DNA of 64,000 nt. Source: Siphonodentalium dalli (Eukaryota > Mollusca > Scaphopoda > Gadilida > Siphonodentaliidae). A model generated the notes under the pieces. It worked only from the letters and a program-made list of their open reading frames with translations. It made no database searches and had not been told where the DNA came from. Positions 11,083-22,904 of this stretch are shown piece by piece. The DNA is taken from NCBI GenBank assembly GCA_032622095.1, contig CP136064.1:132565129-132629128 (forward strand). Reading direction: 5' to 3'. The position numbers were made by a program, and so were the translations under genes. The stretch's first letter is position 1; each line of letters opens with the position of its first letter.

Positions 11083-11611
11083 TTAAAGGTACTCAATCCG
11101 ATAAAACTCCTCTCAATTACTATTTCAATGACTTTGGGGGGTCAAAAATATTTGATTCGAGTCGAGGAAGCCACCCATCAAAGCTCAGATTTTTTAGATA
11201 TAGATTTTAGAAATCTATTATTTTTCTTTATCGGGAATACTTTCTGGCCCAGATCACAGTCAAAATTGCGTTATTATTACCACTTGATTTTAGAGTTATC
11301 CATCCTTGTCTGTTTGAATAGTGTTTTGGTGTACACATCTCGAGCATATTACGAAGTTGAAGGCAATTATTAGTACTCATCTCGAGAAAATAACAAATTT
11401 CAAAAATCAATATCTAATAACTCGAGAAAATAACAAATTTCAAAAATCAATATCTAATAACTCTGAGCTTTGTTTGATGGGTTCCTCGACTCGAATCAAA
11501 TATTTGTTACCCCCAAAGCCAAAGAAATAGTAATATAGGAACCTCTGATCGGATTGTTGTTGTTGGAATCTGTTGAGATGGGGACCCTCTGATCGGATTG
11601 AGTACCTTTAA
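11083..11611. mobile_element. TTAA-flanked foldback element with ~130-bp inverted arms
   Basis: Ends are TTAAAGGTACTCAATCCGAT and ATCGGATTGAGTACCTTTAA. The arms continue through cctctcaattactattt, gactttggggg, gattcgagtcgagga and caaagctcag and their complements on the right side. TTAA ends suggest a piggyBac or Kolobok-type target (inference). No transposase frame. Confidence 0.65.
11381..11460. repeat. 40-bp unit, two tandem copies
   Basis: ctcgagaaaataacaaattt, then caaaaatcaatatctaataa, repeated once exactly at 11421. Confidence 0.9.
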
Positions 11612-12340
11612 TGCATAATTATGAGATAACTAGAGGTGGGATATGAGATTGAAGATATTAGATTTATTACATTGGATAGCATACTGTATGTCTATGGAAT
11701 GGGTGGGTTAATTTTGTTAATATTTTAAAGCAATTAAACCAAATGACCCTCTCTATACAGGTTAGGGGTGTGTTATCATAAACTATGACTTGAAATATAA
11801 TATAATCAATGACAAATATTTGAGTTATTAAATGAGATAGCAAGGGGTTGATCTTAATCACACTAATGAACTGATCAAAATAGTCTATAAATGCATGTAT
11901 ATGGATTTAGAAGCCCACACAATAAGTCAGTCTCAAGAATACAAGCAACATTATTATTATCCTGCACCCCAAATGCAATAGAGGGAATTTCAAAATAAGA
12001 CATTTCCTCTAATGTTTTTAGAAATCCTTACTGAACCTGGCTCAAAGTGAAAGATATAATTTAATATCTGCCTATCAGATATCATGTGTCTATGGAATGG
12101 GTTAATTTTAATCCCAAAATCCATGCAAGACCAGAGAGCTATGTTGGAGTTGATAAATCCTGAGAAGTCACTGTCCACACACTATGGAAATGCAACAAAC
12201 AACAGATAGCTATTATAGTGCAGCAGTGAATATCAGATTTCATTACCGGGTATCAATAATAGAGATTATCTCTAGTCTCTCTTACTGATACCAGAGTTGT
12301 AAGCTGCTGCAGTTATATATTGTAAGCAAATCTCAAATCT
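11612..12340. other. Intron sequence; nothing recognised
   Basis: AT-rich; gtctatggaatgggt occurs twice (about 11690 and 12090), suggesting a decayed duplication. No coding evidence. Confidence 0.5.
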
Positions 12341-12798
12341 GTTCAATTCTTAGTTAAAAGGGGCCATAATTCTGGTATAAAAAACTGGATCTGACCCATA
12401 TTCAAACTTGATCTGTATTTTGAGTTGATAAACTCGCATACCAAATTTGGTTCTTATCAGTTGAAAAATGGTTGATTTATCAAAATATGCAGAAATTCTA
12501 TGTCAAAGGGCCATAACTCCATTAAAAAATATCGGATCAAACCCATATTCGAACTCGATCTGTATTTTGGTCCGAGAAACTTGGATACCAAATTTGATTC
12601 TGATCAGATAAAAAAAATTTGAGTTATGGTAGCATGCATGAATTCTAAGTCGAAAAAGGGCCATAACTCCGTGAAAAAAACTCGGATCGAACCCATATTC
12701 GAACTCGATCTGTATTTGGTGCTGACAAATTCATATACAAAATTTGGTTCCGATCAGATAGAAAATGTTCGAGTTATCGCACCATGCGTAAAGTGTCT

Positions 12799-12832
<34 letters not shown>

Positions 12833-12901
12833 GGACTAACGACGAGTGGTCAATCCGGACGTTGACACTATGTTTACCATACTATGGTATGGGTAAACAT
12901 A
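12341..12901 (+). mobile_element. 'ggccataactc' family element with three ~149-bp tandem units and (ACAG)n tail
   Basis: Units begin near 12362, 12509 and 12659. The 3' part carries about eight ACAG repeats, then gacgagtggtcaatccggac and the palindromic terminus ttaccatactatggtatggg followed by taaacat. It has the same layout as 9892-10444, so this is a dispersed family rather than a local accident. The frame over it is repeat-derived. Confidence 0.78.
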
Positions 12902-14416
12902 AAAACGGGTGGACACTGTTGTGTGTTTTCGTGATGCCTGTGACATAATAAGTGATGGTGACTATTTTTAAGTTTTCTTTTAACCCGGAATGCTAGAAAA
13001 ATACAATTTTGTCTAATTTGGTATCGACTCCGTGGGACCGTGCTTGGATCTTCAAATTTATATGTTTTGTGTTTAAATATTTGATGAGGACAAATGAATA
13101 ATTGAATAGCAATTATTTAATTCTGGTAAGAAAAACAGAAGTTAATATGTATTATATGCTTGTCTATACAATAGCGGACAATTAATGACATAGATCTCGT
13201 ATACACGGTCTCATGACAGTACACTTGCATCTCTTCGAAGCCACATTAATACGATTTCATTATTACATCATCATGAAAGTAACACGATCTCATCGAGTGA
13301 TCATTGTGCACGCTGTCAACTAGCCAATCATATCCGACGATGTTATGACGGCACGTGTTCCATCGAGAATTCTGTGTTGGAAGCTTCGGGAATACACCGA
13401 AGACACGCCCCTATTGTATTTGAGTTCATTGACACCGCTGTCAATCATTCGCGGTAGGCTTTTGATCCTGGCCGCAGCCTGTCAGTAAAAATGACAACTC
13501 ATTGGTTACTAGTCAGAGCGCTGCGTGTATTGCAGGTGTTGAAGAACACATGGATAATTAATATGTTAAATTATTCACTTCATTGTAGATCTGTTATCGA
13601 GTTATCATATCCTCACAAAGATTTCAAATGACATCGGACTCTTGGCGTACAGATAATCGACCTCTAATCGGATGTGACGCTGAATATTAAATATTAAAAA
13701 ATATATGTACATGTACATGTACATTGCGACGTGAACTCAAGAGTGTTTTGTTTGTTAGAAATCTCAATTGCATCTCTATTAATTCGTGCAGTGCGATCAA
13801 TGCGATCTCATTTATTTATTAGCTTTTTCCGGAAAAATTCTAATTGAAATGTAAAACATTTCACACCAATCAATCATGCATTATCCATGCCTCCCACCAA
13901 ACAAGGTTGACGGTTACCTCGACCGCGTTTGTTGCGTTGACGATCATGCCGACCGCATTATGTTGCGTTGATGGTTACCTCGAATATTTTAAACACAAGG
14001 CTTCTATTTATTGATTCGTTGACAATTATTCTCTGCATGATGCAGTATATTCAACAAAATTAGTTAATGACAAAAGACTGAGAATAGATATTGCCATCAT
14101 CAAGGAGGAAATGCAAATACTACGGATTGAAAGCAAAGGTCAGCTGGAGAATTCTCTGATGAAGAAAGAAGCAAGTGGGTCAAGTCTTCTTGACACGGTC
14201 AACTGTAAATGCAGTTTTCTAAATGTGTATATTGTGTATATAACAAATAGAGAAGAGAGGGAGATTGTTAATATTCCTATTCCTAATTATGGACTAATCC
14301 AAAACAGGAAGTGACATCACAGATGTAATTTTGGAAGGAGACACAGTGAACAAGAGATGAGTGGAGACAAAAGGTGGTGGACAGTCAGTGGCGAATATAG
14401 AGGGACCAACAACTAC
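12902..14416. other. Intron sequence; short repeat fragments only
   Basis: Holds a fragment at 13242-13277 (cacattaatacgatttcatt, attacatcatcatga) that matches the complement of part of the CG-rich element at 16570-16860, and the CpG-rich patch 13900-14010. No gene. Confidence 0.5.
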
Positions 14417-14770
14417 AGCTATGCTCTCAATAAGTGACCTGTTTAACGAGGTTATGGGCCGGTACTTACCGCGGTGATACCAACAAAATACCGCGGTAAT
14501 CATTTTGTACCGCAGCAGAGGGCGGTTGACCCGCGGTACTGGTACGGTATTTTTACCGTTGGTTACCGCGTTATTGGTGTTCGTTACCGTCGTACACCGC
14601 GTTATTTTTTTTGTGACCGCGTTCAATTTACTGCTAACGGCCCTCCACCGCGGAGAGAGAACACGTCTGAAACCAGGCCTCACACGGTGGGTAAATGATT
14701 ATGAATAACTTTTGTAATGAATGAATACCTGTAAGCTGCACATAATTATGTATACGTAATGAATATAAAT
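14417..14770 (+). mobile_element. CGCGG-rich nonautonomous element, inverted partner of 1-362
   Basis: It begins ACAGCTATGCTCTCAATAAG, contains many CGCGGTA words, and ends around ctgcacataattatgtatac. It is the reverse complement of 1-362 with a few small indels (for example a roughly 8-bp gap after ggttaccgcg). The open frames on both strands are by-products of GC richness. The inner boundary (14417) coincides with the inner boundary of the other copy. Confidence 0.75.
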
Positions 14771-16569
14771 GAATAATAATGCAATCGGAGTACATATGGG
14801 CAAAGTACATGAACATGTCGGGTTATATGTACCATATTACAAAGTTACACGTACATCTCGTTTAATCTCATCTCATGTCCTGTATATATATGAAATTTTT
14901 TTACCAGAAAATCATATTATTATGATATTTTTTAACCACATCGGCAGTTTTTGAACTCAGCTATAGGTTGCTTACGGTGATTACACAAAGCATCATGGAG
15001 TAATAGTTTTGTTGTTGGCATCTATCTTACATATCGTCAAATGATTTACGCCCCCGATTCCTATATCGGTTTCCACTCATGTGTGATTTTTTGTTTTGTT
15101 TGTGTTTCCGAAATTTAAATTTCTTATAAAATGGGAGAAGTAAAACCGCCATTTATCTGAATTTAGTCGAAACCAGTGGGGACGGTGCATTAGTAATATT
15201 CCGGTTTTAGTCGTAGCGGCCATGGCGGCGTATATACGTTCAATGCAGAAATATTCATAATCGTTCAAAGCGCCATCAACGGAAGGGAGATTTAAAAATC
15301 TATAGTTCTGTTCATATGCCAAACATCGGCACGTAAATAGTATATTGTCGTCAAGACGTACGATTGTACGCATGCGTGAAATAGTAGAGCAATTTACAAA
15401 CATTTGCGCCTCAAGAGTTCTTGTCGGTGGGAATAAAATTTATAATTAAGAAAGCGTGGCACATGTCATGCAGCAAAGTTGTTATCGTCGCCAATGTGCA
15501 CGACAAAAGACACACGCAAAACACCAAACATTGAAAGACACAACGTTGTCAAATCAGTCTTTGATTTTGTTACGTGGACATTCATTGAGCTCGTGCGTGT
15601 CGGGCGGCATTGTTTGATGTGGAATTGCAACTTTTGACGATGGCGTGCACTTGTGGTTCTCGGTGGTTCGCAGTATAAATTATATTCACATATTCCTATC
15701 TAATCACGATTCGGAAGAAAAACATGCATGGTGTTGGAAAGTGGGAAAGTTGACCTCTAAATATGTTTGTTTGGTTATATACTGAGGTTAACATTGTAAC
15801 ATAATTATTTTAAGTGATCGAATTCGGTGTGTTTGGGTCCTTGTTAGTTTATTCCCGATATGGTAGCAATAAAGAGCGATTGTCTCACTTTTGTGCAACA
15901 AATATTTATAAATAGCTATTACGTGCACACCATTTTAAAGATCGAATGAGCATCTAAAGTGTCCCGTGTCTTATATTAACAGAGTTTATACCAGATGGAG
16001 TATGATGTAATCGGTGACACGTGCTTTTGCACAGAATGTATTTGTTTTCCCTGGATATACGGCAGTTCCACTTTGTGTCTTTTATTGCTAAGACAATAAT
16101 TCCCTTTATACGAACAAATGGTGTTTGTGATTTGAAGTGTTAAACAACTATATTTATTCTGGGAACTGTTTAAATATTATCGTTATCATTCAATTTGGGG
16201 ATCACGTACATCTGAACATTGATATAGACTATAGATACTGGATTTACCGAGCTGTCTAAATTGGTCAAAATCATTTGTTCCCTTCCCGATAACCCACACT
16301 GCTCACAAAATAGTGTTGTTCACGGGAATTTTGGGCAATAAAACAACAAGACTAGAAGTGTTATTATAATATTTTAATATTCACATTTAATTTAGAAATT
16401 ACTTTCTCAAAGTAACTTATACTTACCTTTACTTAACCTGAAAGCCGGGTATATTTCCCGATACTCGGATTTCATCTATTTCAATATTTTAATAATACAC
16501 TTCACGGTACACAATCATGGACGGAGATCGTGAGAACAGCCGTCCTATTTTGGAAGATTGACGGTCAGA
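14771..16569. other. Intron sequence with a CpG-richer patch; no gene called
   Basis: 15180-15640 is richer in CG than its surroundings and contains gcggccatggcggcg, gcgccatcaacggaag and gtacgcatgcgtga. These resemble YY1, ETS and NRF1 promoter motifs. A minus-strand open frame at 15403-15077 has no recognised domain. An alternative promoter of the host gene is possible but unsupported by any transcript signal. Confidence 0.4.
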
Positions 16570-16860
16570 CATAGAATCCCGTCATTAACCTCGTTACAAG
16601 AACGCTACTGTGTAGCGGTAATGTCACCGCGTTTGTGCGGTACATTATCGCATGCCACCGCGGTACCAACATTCGTTGGTACCGCGAATTTCGCGGTCAT
16701 GATGATGTAATAATGAAATCGTATTAATGTGGTACCGCGGTACATGCGTGGTAGTGCGACCGCGAATCGGCGGTATGTCACGGTATTAACGCATGTACAC
16801 CTCGTTAAAAAAGGTCGCTTAATTTGAGCAGTGCTGTAGTTGAAACTATAGGTAAGCTCA
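16570..16860 (-). mobile_element. Relative of the CGCGG-rich element
   Basis: It shares cctcgttaaa-aaggtcgctt and the trailing agc-ctgtag with the inner end of 1-362, and repeats accgcgg/ccgcggtac words. cctcgtta occurs near both ends in direct orientation. It is diverged from the other two copies over most of its length. Confidence 0.55.
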
Positions 16861-17074
16861 GCATCTAACAAACAAAAATACAAAATGTCAATGAAATTTG
16901 ACAATTAGTGGTTGAGATATCTGCTTGAATGGACAGACAGGTGCCCATACAGATGGATCTGGGACTGCACAAATTCTATACTGCTTCAAAAAAAAGTTTA
17001 AACAATTTCTGTACAAATTTTGTCTAGGTTAAACCTTAGTTTGATGGGACTATTGTAGCTGTTATAAAACTTAC

Positions 17075-17142
17075 CATATAACATTTTTCACAATAAGGCT
17101 TGCTTTCCATAGAGTAGAATGACTTTCCTTGGAGCATCATCC
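17075..17142 (-). CDS. LIM1 exon (second part)
   Basis: A 68-bp exon with acceptor ccttcacag and donor gtaagttt. The first two bases complete a Gly codon split by the 26.5-kb intron. It encodes MMLQGKSFYSMESK, then PYCEKCYM. It supplies the final C-x2-C pair of LIM1, 17 residues after the previous zinc ligand, as the LIM consensus requires. The upstream intron contains the entire satellite array. Family comparison: the equivalent vertebrate segment reads LRGQ-FYAVE-KAYCE-CY. Confidence 0.93.
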
Positions 17143-18254
17143 CTGTGAAGGAATGGTAGAAACTATTATTTACATAAAACATATAATAATATCATGCAGC
17201 GATTTTGACAGAGATGATCAATACAAACAGTTAAAGACCTTTCATTGTGTACCTCACTCAACAGCCAGCAACAGTTTATTCTATAATAGAATAGCAGAAT
17301 AAAACACACTCTAATTGGACACTTGCTTGGAGAGATAACAGAGCTGTTTTAATTGTGACATTCAACTCGACCTGGTGTTTTCAGCCAAATAATTAATTTT
17401 TGGTGCGAATTTAATATCCTATACATATTTGCTGATTTTGTCATTTTTTGTCTTAACTTGACATTTCAAAATGAGCTTTCACAAGGTTTATATATAAATG
17501 CATACATGTATTAATTCTAACCAATGAGACATTCCAACCGGATTTACTATTACAATATAGTAATAGTAAATAGCAATGATCAGAATCATAATCTAAGAGT
17601 TTAATGTTTATTTATAGAGTACATGTTTAGTATTATGTACTAAAGTAGTATAGACAGATGTATATAATAACACACAATTCTCAGAATGTATGGGTCCTAG
17701 TGCCAATTTGGCACTGCTGCTGATAGGCCCCCGACTTTCAGTAATTGCATTAGTGCCGATCACATACCCATGTGAACCCTTCAGCACATTTTCAAAACCT
17801 GTGTAACCTTCAGAACTTTTTTTGGTGAGAGTGACCCCCTTCAATAAAATGTTTCACACATTAGAGTGTTTTACAAGTACATGTAGCTTGGACACTAAAA
17901 TCCATAACCTTCAATATTAATCTTCTATTTATAAAAGTGCTATGTCCCCACTACAATTCAATCAGCCATAACAGTATGAACTTATTGGAAACTATGGTTC
18001 ATGGCCAGGGTTGGCGCTGGAAGAAAATTTTCTCTTGCCAATGTGTTTGACAAATGAAATAATTTTTTGGTAAATTAAAACAATATTTGCCAAATTTAAT
18101 TGCGCGAATAATTGGGGAAATTATCGTGTTTTTATCTTTGTTAAAAACTAACCACAGACATAGGTAAAATAAAAGGCCGTCCCGCCACAGTGTCCCCCGA
18201 AAAAGTGGCTTCATTTTTTCAGCTTTTCTGAACAAAATAACAAGGACCCTAAAT
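17143..18254. other. Intron sequence; nothing recognised
   Basis: AT-rich. A minor word shared with 52.3 kb (agcttggac-ctaaaatccata near 17886) hints at a decayed element. No coding evidence. Confidence 0.5.
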
Positions 18255-18732
18255 CAGAAGCAACCAGACAAAAATGGGTGGATTGTACCCATATTCGAAC
18301 TTGATCTGTATTTCGAGCTGATAAACTCATATACCAAATTTGATTCAGATATGATCACACCAACTAAAGTTATCATCAGGAAACCAGAAATTGACAAGAT
18401 TCTAAGTCGTAAAAGGGCCATAACTCTCACAAAAATGGGCAGAGCAAACCCATATTCGAACCTGACCTGTATTTTGGGTTGATAAACTATCATACTAAAT
18501 TTAATTCAGATATGATCACACAAACTAAAGTTATCAACCAGAAACCAGAAATTGACAGGATTCTAAGTCGAAAAAGGGCCATAACTCTAGCAAAAATGGG
18601 CGGATTGCACCCATATTCGAACTTGACCTGTATTTCGAGCTGATAAACGCACATACCAAATTTGGTTCAGATATGATCACGCAAACTGAAGTTCTCATCC
18701 GGAAACCAGAAAATTACAAAATTCTAAGTAAC
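18255..18732 (+). mobile_element. 'ggccataactc' family tandem units, truncated
   Basis: About three units with a 161-bp period (ggcca near 18416, ggcc at 18577). They share cccatattcgaac, aaccagaaattgaca and cagatatgatcac. It ends directly against the start of the satellite array at 18733 without its own palindromic terminus, so it appears truncated by or fused with the array element. Confidence 0.65.
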
Positions 18733-21700
18733 ATGAAAGTGTCAATGACACTGTAGCTCAACTTGGAAAGGGAATAATTTAATATATTACAGTCAATGGA
18801 GCGATTAGGAATGTGGAAAGTTGAATGTCTAATACTAGTTTATAGACATGAAGAGAAAAGTAAAATCCAAGATGGCTGCTGACGACCATGTTTTTTGGCC
18901 GATTGACCCCAAAATTACTCGTTCCCATCTACATGTCATTGTTAACATCCAAATTATATGATGATCAGACTAAAGGTACGACCTGTAGCCCGTGCTAAAG
19001 AATTTAGTCATACAAAGAGTAAAATCCAAGATGGCTGCTGGCAGCCATGTTTTTCGCCAAATGACCCCAACATTACTAGTTCCCATCTACATGTCAATAT
19101 TAACATCCATGACAAATTTCATGATGATCAGACGAACAGTACAACCTGTGGCCCGTGCTAATGGATTAAATTTTGAAATCCAAGATGGCCGCTGGCGGCC
19201 ATGTTTTTTGTCCAAATGACCCCAAAATGACTCGTTCCCATTTACATTCCAATTTCAACAGCCATGAAAATTTTTATGATGATCAGACTAAAGGTACGAC
19301 CTGCAGCCCGTGCTAAAGGATTTAGTCATACAAAGAGTAAAATCCAAGATGGCTGCTGGCGGCCATGTTTTTCGGCCAAATGACCCCAAAAGTACTCGTT
19401 CCCATCTACATGTCAATATTAATATCCATGACAAATTTCATGATGATCAGACGAACAGTACTAACTGTGGCCCGTGCTAATGGATTAAATTTTTAAATGC
19501 AAGATGGCTGCTGGCGGCCATGTTTTTTGTCCGAATGACCCCAAAATGACTCGTTCCCATCTACATTCCAATATCAACAGCCATGACAAATTTTATGATG
19601 ATCAGATTAAAGGTACGACCTGTAGCCCGTGCTAAAGGATTTAGTCATACAAATAGTAAAATCCAAGATGGCTGCTGGCGACCATGTTTTTTGGCCAAAT
19701 GACCCCAAAATTACTCGTTCCCATCTACATGTCATTGTTAACATCCATGACAAATTTTATGATGATCAGACTAAAGGTACGACCTGCAGCCCGTGCTAAA
19801 GAATTTAGTGATACAAAGAGTAAAATCCAAGATGGCTGCTGGCGACCATGTTTTTTGGCCAAATGACCCCAAAAGTACTCGTACCCATCTACATGTCAAC
19901 ATTAATATACATGACAAATTTCATGATGATCAGATGAACAGTACTAACTGTGGCCCGTGCTAATGGATTAAATTTTTAAATGCAAGATGGCTGCTGGCGG
20001 CCATGTTTTTTGTCCGAATGACCCCAAAATGACTCGTTCCCATCTACATTCCAATTTCAACAGCCATGACAAATTTTATGATGATCAGACTAAATGTACG
20101 ACCTGTAGCCCGTGCTAAAGGATTTAGTCATACAAAGAGTAAAATCCAAGATGGCTGCTGGCGACCATGTTTTTTGGCCAAATGACCCCAAAATTACTCG
20201 TTCCCATCTACATGTCATTGTTAACATCCATGACAAATTTTATGATGATCAGACTAAAGGTACGACCTGCAGCCCGTGCTAAAGAATTTAGTGATCCAAA
20301 ATGGCTGCTGGCGGCCATGTTTTTTGGCCGAATGACCCCAAAATTACTCGTTCCCATCTACATGTCAATATTATCATCCATGACAAATTTCATGATGATC
20401 AGACAAACAGTACGACCTGTGGCCTGTGCTAATGGATTAAATTTTGAAATCCAAGATGGCCGCTGGCGGCCATGTTTTTTGTCCGAATGACCCCAAAATG
20501 ACTCGTTCCCATCTACATTCCAATATCAACAGCCATGACAAATTTTATGATGATCAGATTAAAGGTACGATCTGTAGCCCGTGCTAAAGAATTTAGTGAT
20601 ACAAAGAGTAAAATCCAAGATGGCTGCTGGTGGCCATGCTTTTTGGCCGAATGACCCCGAAATTACTCGTTCCCATCTACATGTCAATATTATCATCCAT
20701 GACAAATTTCATGATGATCAGACAAACAGTACGACCTGTGGCCTGTGCCAATGGATTAAATTTTGAAATCCAAGATGGCCGCTGGCGGCCATGTTTTTTG
20801 TCCGAATGACCCCAAAATGACTCGTTCCCATCTACATTCCAATATCAACAGCCATGACAAATTTTATGATGATCAGATTAAAGGTACGACCTGTAGCCCG
20901 TGCTAAAGGATTTAGTCATACAAATAGTAAAATCTAAGATGGCTGCTGGCGGCCATGTTTTTTGGCCGAATGACCCCAAAATGACTCGTTCCCATCTACA
21001 TGTGATTATTAACATTCTTGACAAATTTTATGATGATCAGACAAAAAGTAGGACCTGTAGCCCGTGCTAAAGGATTTAGTCATGCAAAGAGTAAAATCCA
21101 AGACGGCTGCTGGCGGCCATGTTTTTGAGCCGAATGACCCCAAAATGACTCGTTCCCATCTACATGTCAATATTAACATCCATGACAAATTTCATGAAGA
21201 TCAGACGAACAGTACGACCTGTGGCCCGTGCTAATGGATTAAATTTTGAAATCCAAGATGGCCGCTGGCGGCCATGTTTTTTGTCCGAATGACCCCAAAA
21301 TGACTCGTTCCCATTTACATTCCAATTTCAACAGCCATGAAAAATTTTATGATGATCAGACTAAAGGTACGACCTGTAGCCCGTGCTAAAGGATTTAGTC
21401 ATACAAAGAGTAAAATCCAAGATGGCTGCTGGCGGCCATGTTTTTCGGCCAAATGACCCCAAAAGTACTTGTTCCCATCTACATGTCAATATTAATATCC
21501 ATGACAAATTTCATGATGATCAGACGAACAGTACTAACTGTGGCCCGTGCTAATGGATTAAATTTTTAAATGCAAGATGGCTGCTGGCGGCCATGTTTTT
21601 TGTCCGAACAACCCCAAAATGACTCGTTCCCATCTTCATTCCAATTTCAACAGCCATGACAAATTTTATGATGATCAGACTAAATGTACGACCTGTAGCC

Positions 21701-22904
21701 CGTGCTAAAGGATTTAGTCATACAAAGAGTAAAATCCAAGATGGCTGCTGGCGACCATGTTTTTTGGCCAAATGACCCCAAAATTACTCGTTCCCATCTA
21801 CATGTCATTGTTAACATCCATGACAAATTTTATGATGATCAGACTAAAGGTACGACCTGCAGCCCGTGCTAAAGAATTTAGTGATACAAAGAGTAAAATC
21901 CAAGATGGCTGCTGGCGGCCATGTTTTTTGGCCGAATGACCCCAAAATTACTCGTTCCCATCTACATGTCAATATTATCATCCATGACAAATTTCATGAT
22001 GATCAGACAAACAGTACGACCTGTGGCCTGTGCTAATGGATTAAATTTTGAAATCCAAGATGGCCGCTGGTGGCCATGTTTTTTGTCCGAATGACCCCAA
22101 AATGACTCGTTCCCATCTACATTCCAATATCAACAGCCATGACAAATTTTATGATGATCGACTAAATGTACGACCTGTAGCCCGTGCTAAAGGATTTAGT
22201 CATACAAAGAGTAAAATCCAAGATGGCTGCTGGCGACCATGTTTTTTGGCCAAATGACCCCAAAATTACTCGTTCCCATCTACATGTCATTGTTAACATC
22301 CATGACAAATTTTATGATGATCAGACTGAAGGTACGACCTGCAGCCCGTGCTAAAGAATTTAGTGATACAAAGAGTAAAATCCAAGATGGCTGCTGGCGA
22401 CCATGTTTTTTGGCCAAATGACCCCAAAAGTACTCGTACCCATCTACATGTCAATATTAATATCCATGACAAATTTCATGATGATCAGACGAACAGTACT
22501 AACTGTGGCCCGTGCTAATGGATTAAATTTTTAAATGCAAGATGGCTGCTGGCGGCCATGTTTTTTGTCCGAATGACCCCAAAATGACTCGTTCCCATCT
22601 ACATTCCAATTTCAACAGCCATGACAATTTTTATGATGATCAGACTAAATGTAAGACCTGTAGCCCGTGCTAAAGGATTTAGTCATACAAAGAGTAAAAT
22701 CCAAGATGGCTGCTGGCGACCATGTTTTTTGGCCAAATGACCCCAAAATTTCTCGTTCCCATCTACATGTCATTGTTAACATCCATGACAAATTTTATGA
22801 TGATCAGACTAAAGGTACGACCTGTAGCCCGTGCTAAAGAATTTAGTGATACAAAGAGTAAAATCCAAGATGGCTGCTGGCGGCCATGCTTTTTGGCCGA
22901 ATGA

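Noticed and set aside
14294-14698. Overlapping frames of 60-129 codons on both strands
   Set aside because: They arise from the GC-rich CGCGG element, which is depleted of stop codons on both strands.
15077-15403. 108-codon minus-strand open frame in the CpG-richer patch
   Set aside because: No domain recognised; considered as an alternative first exon but no convincing donor leading to 7126 could be argued.
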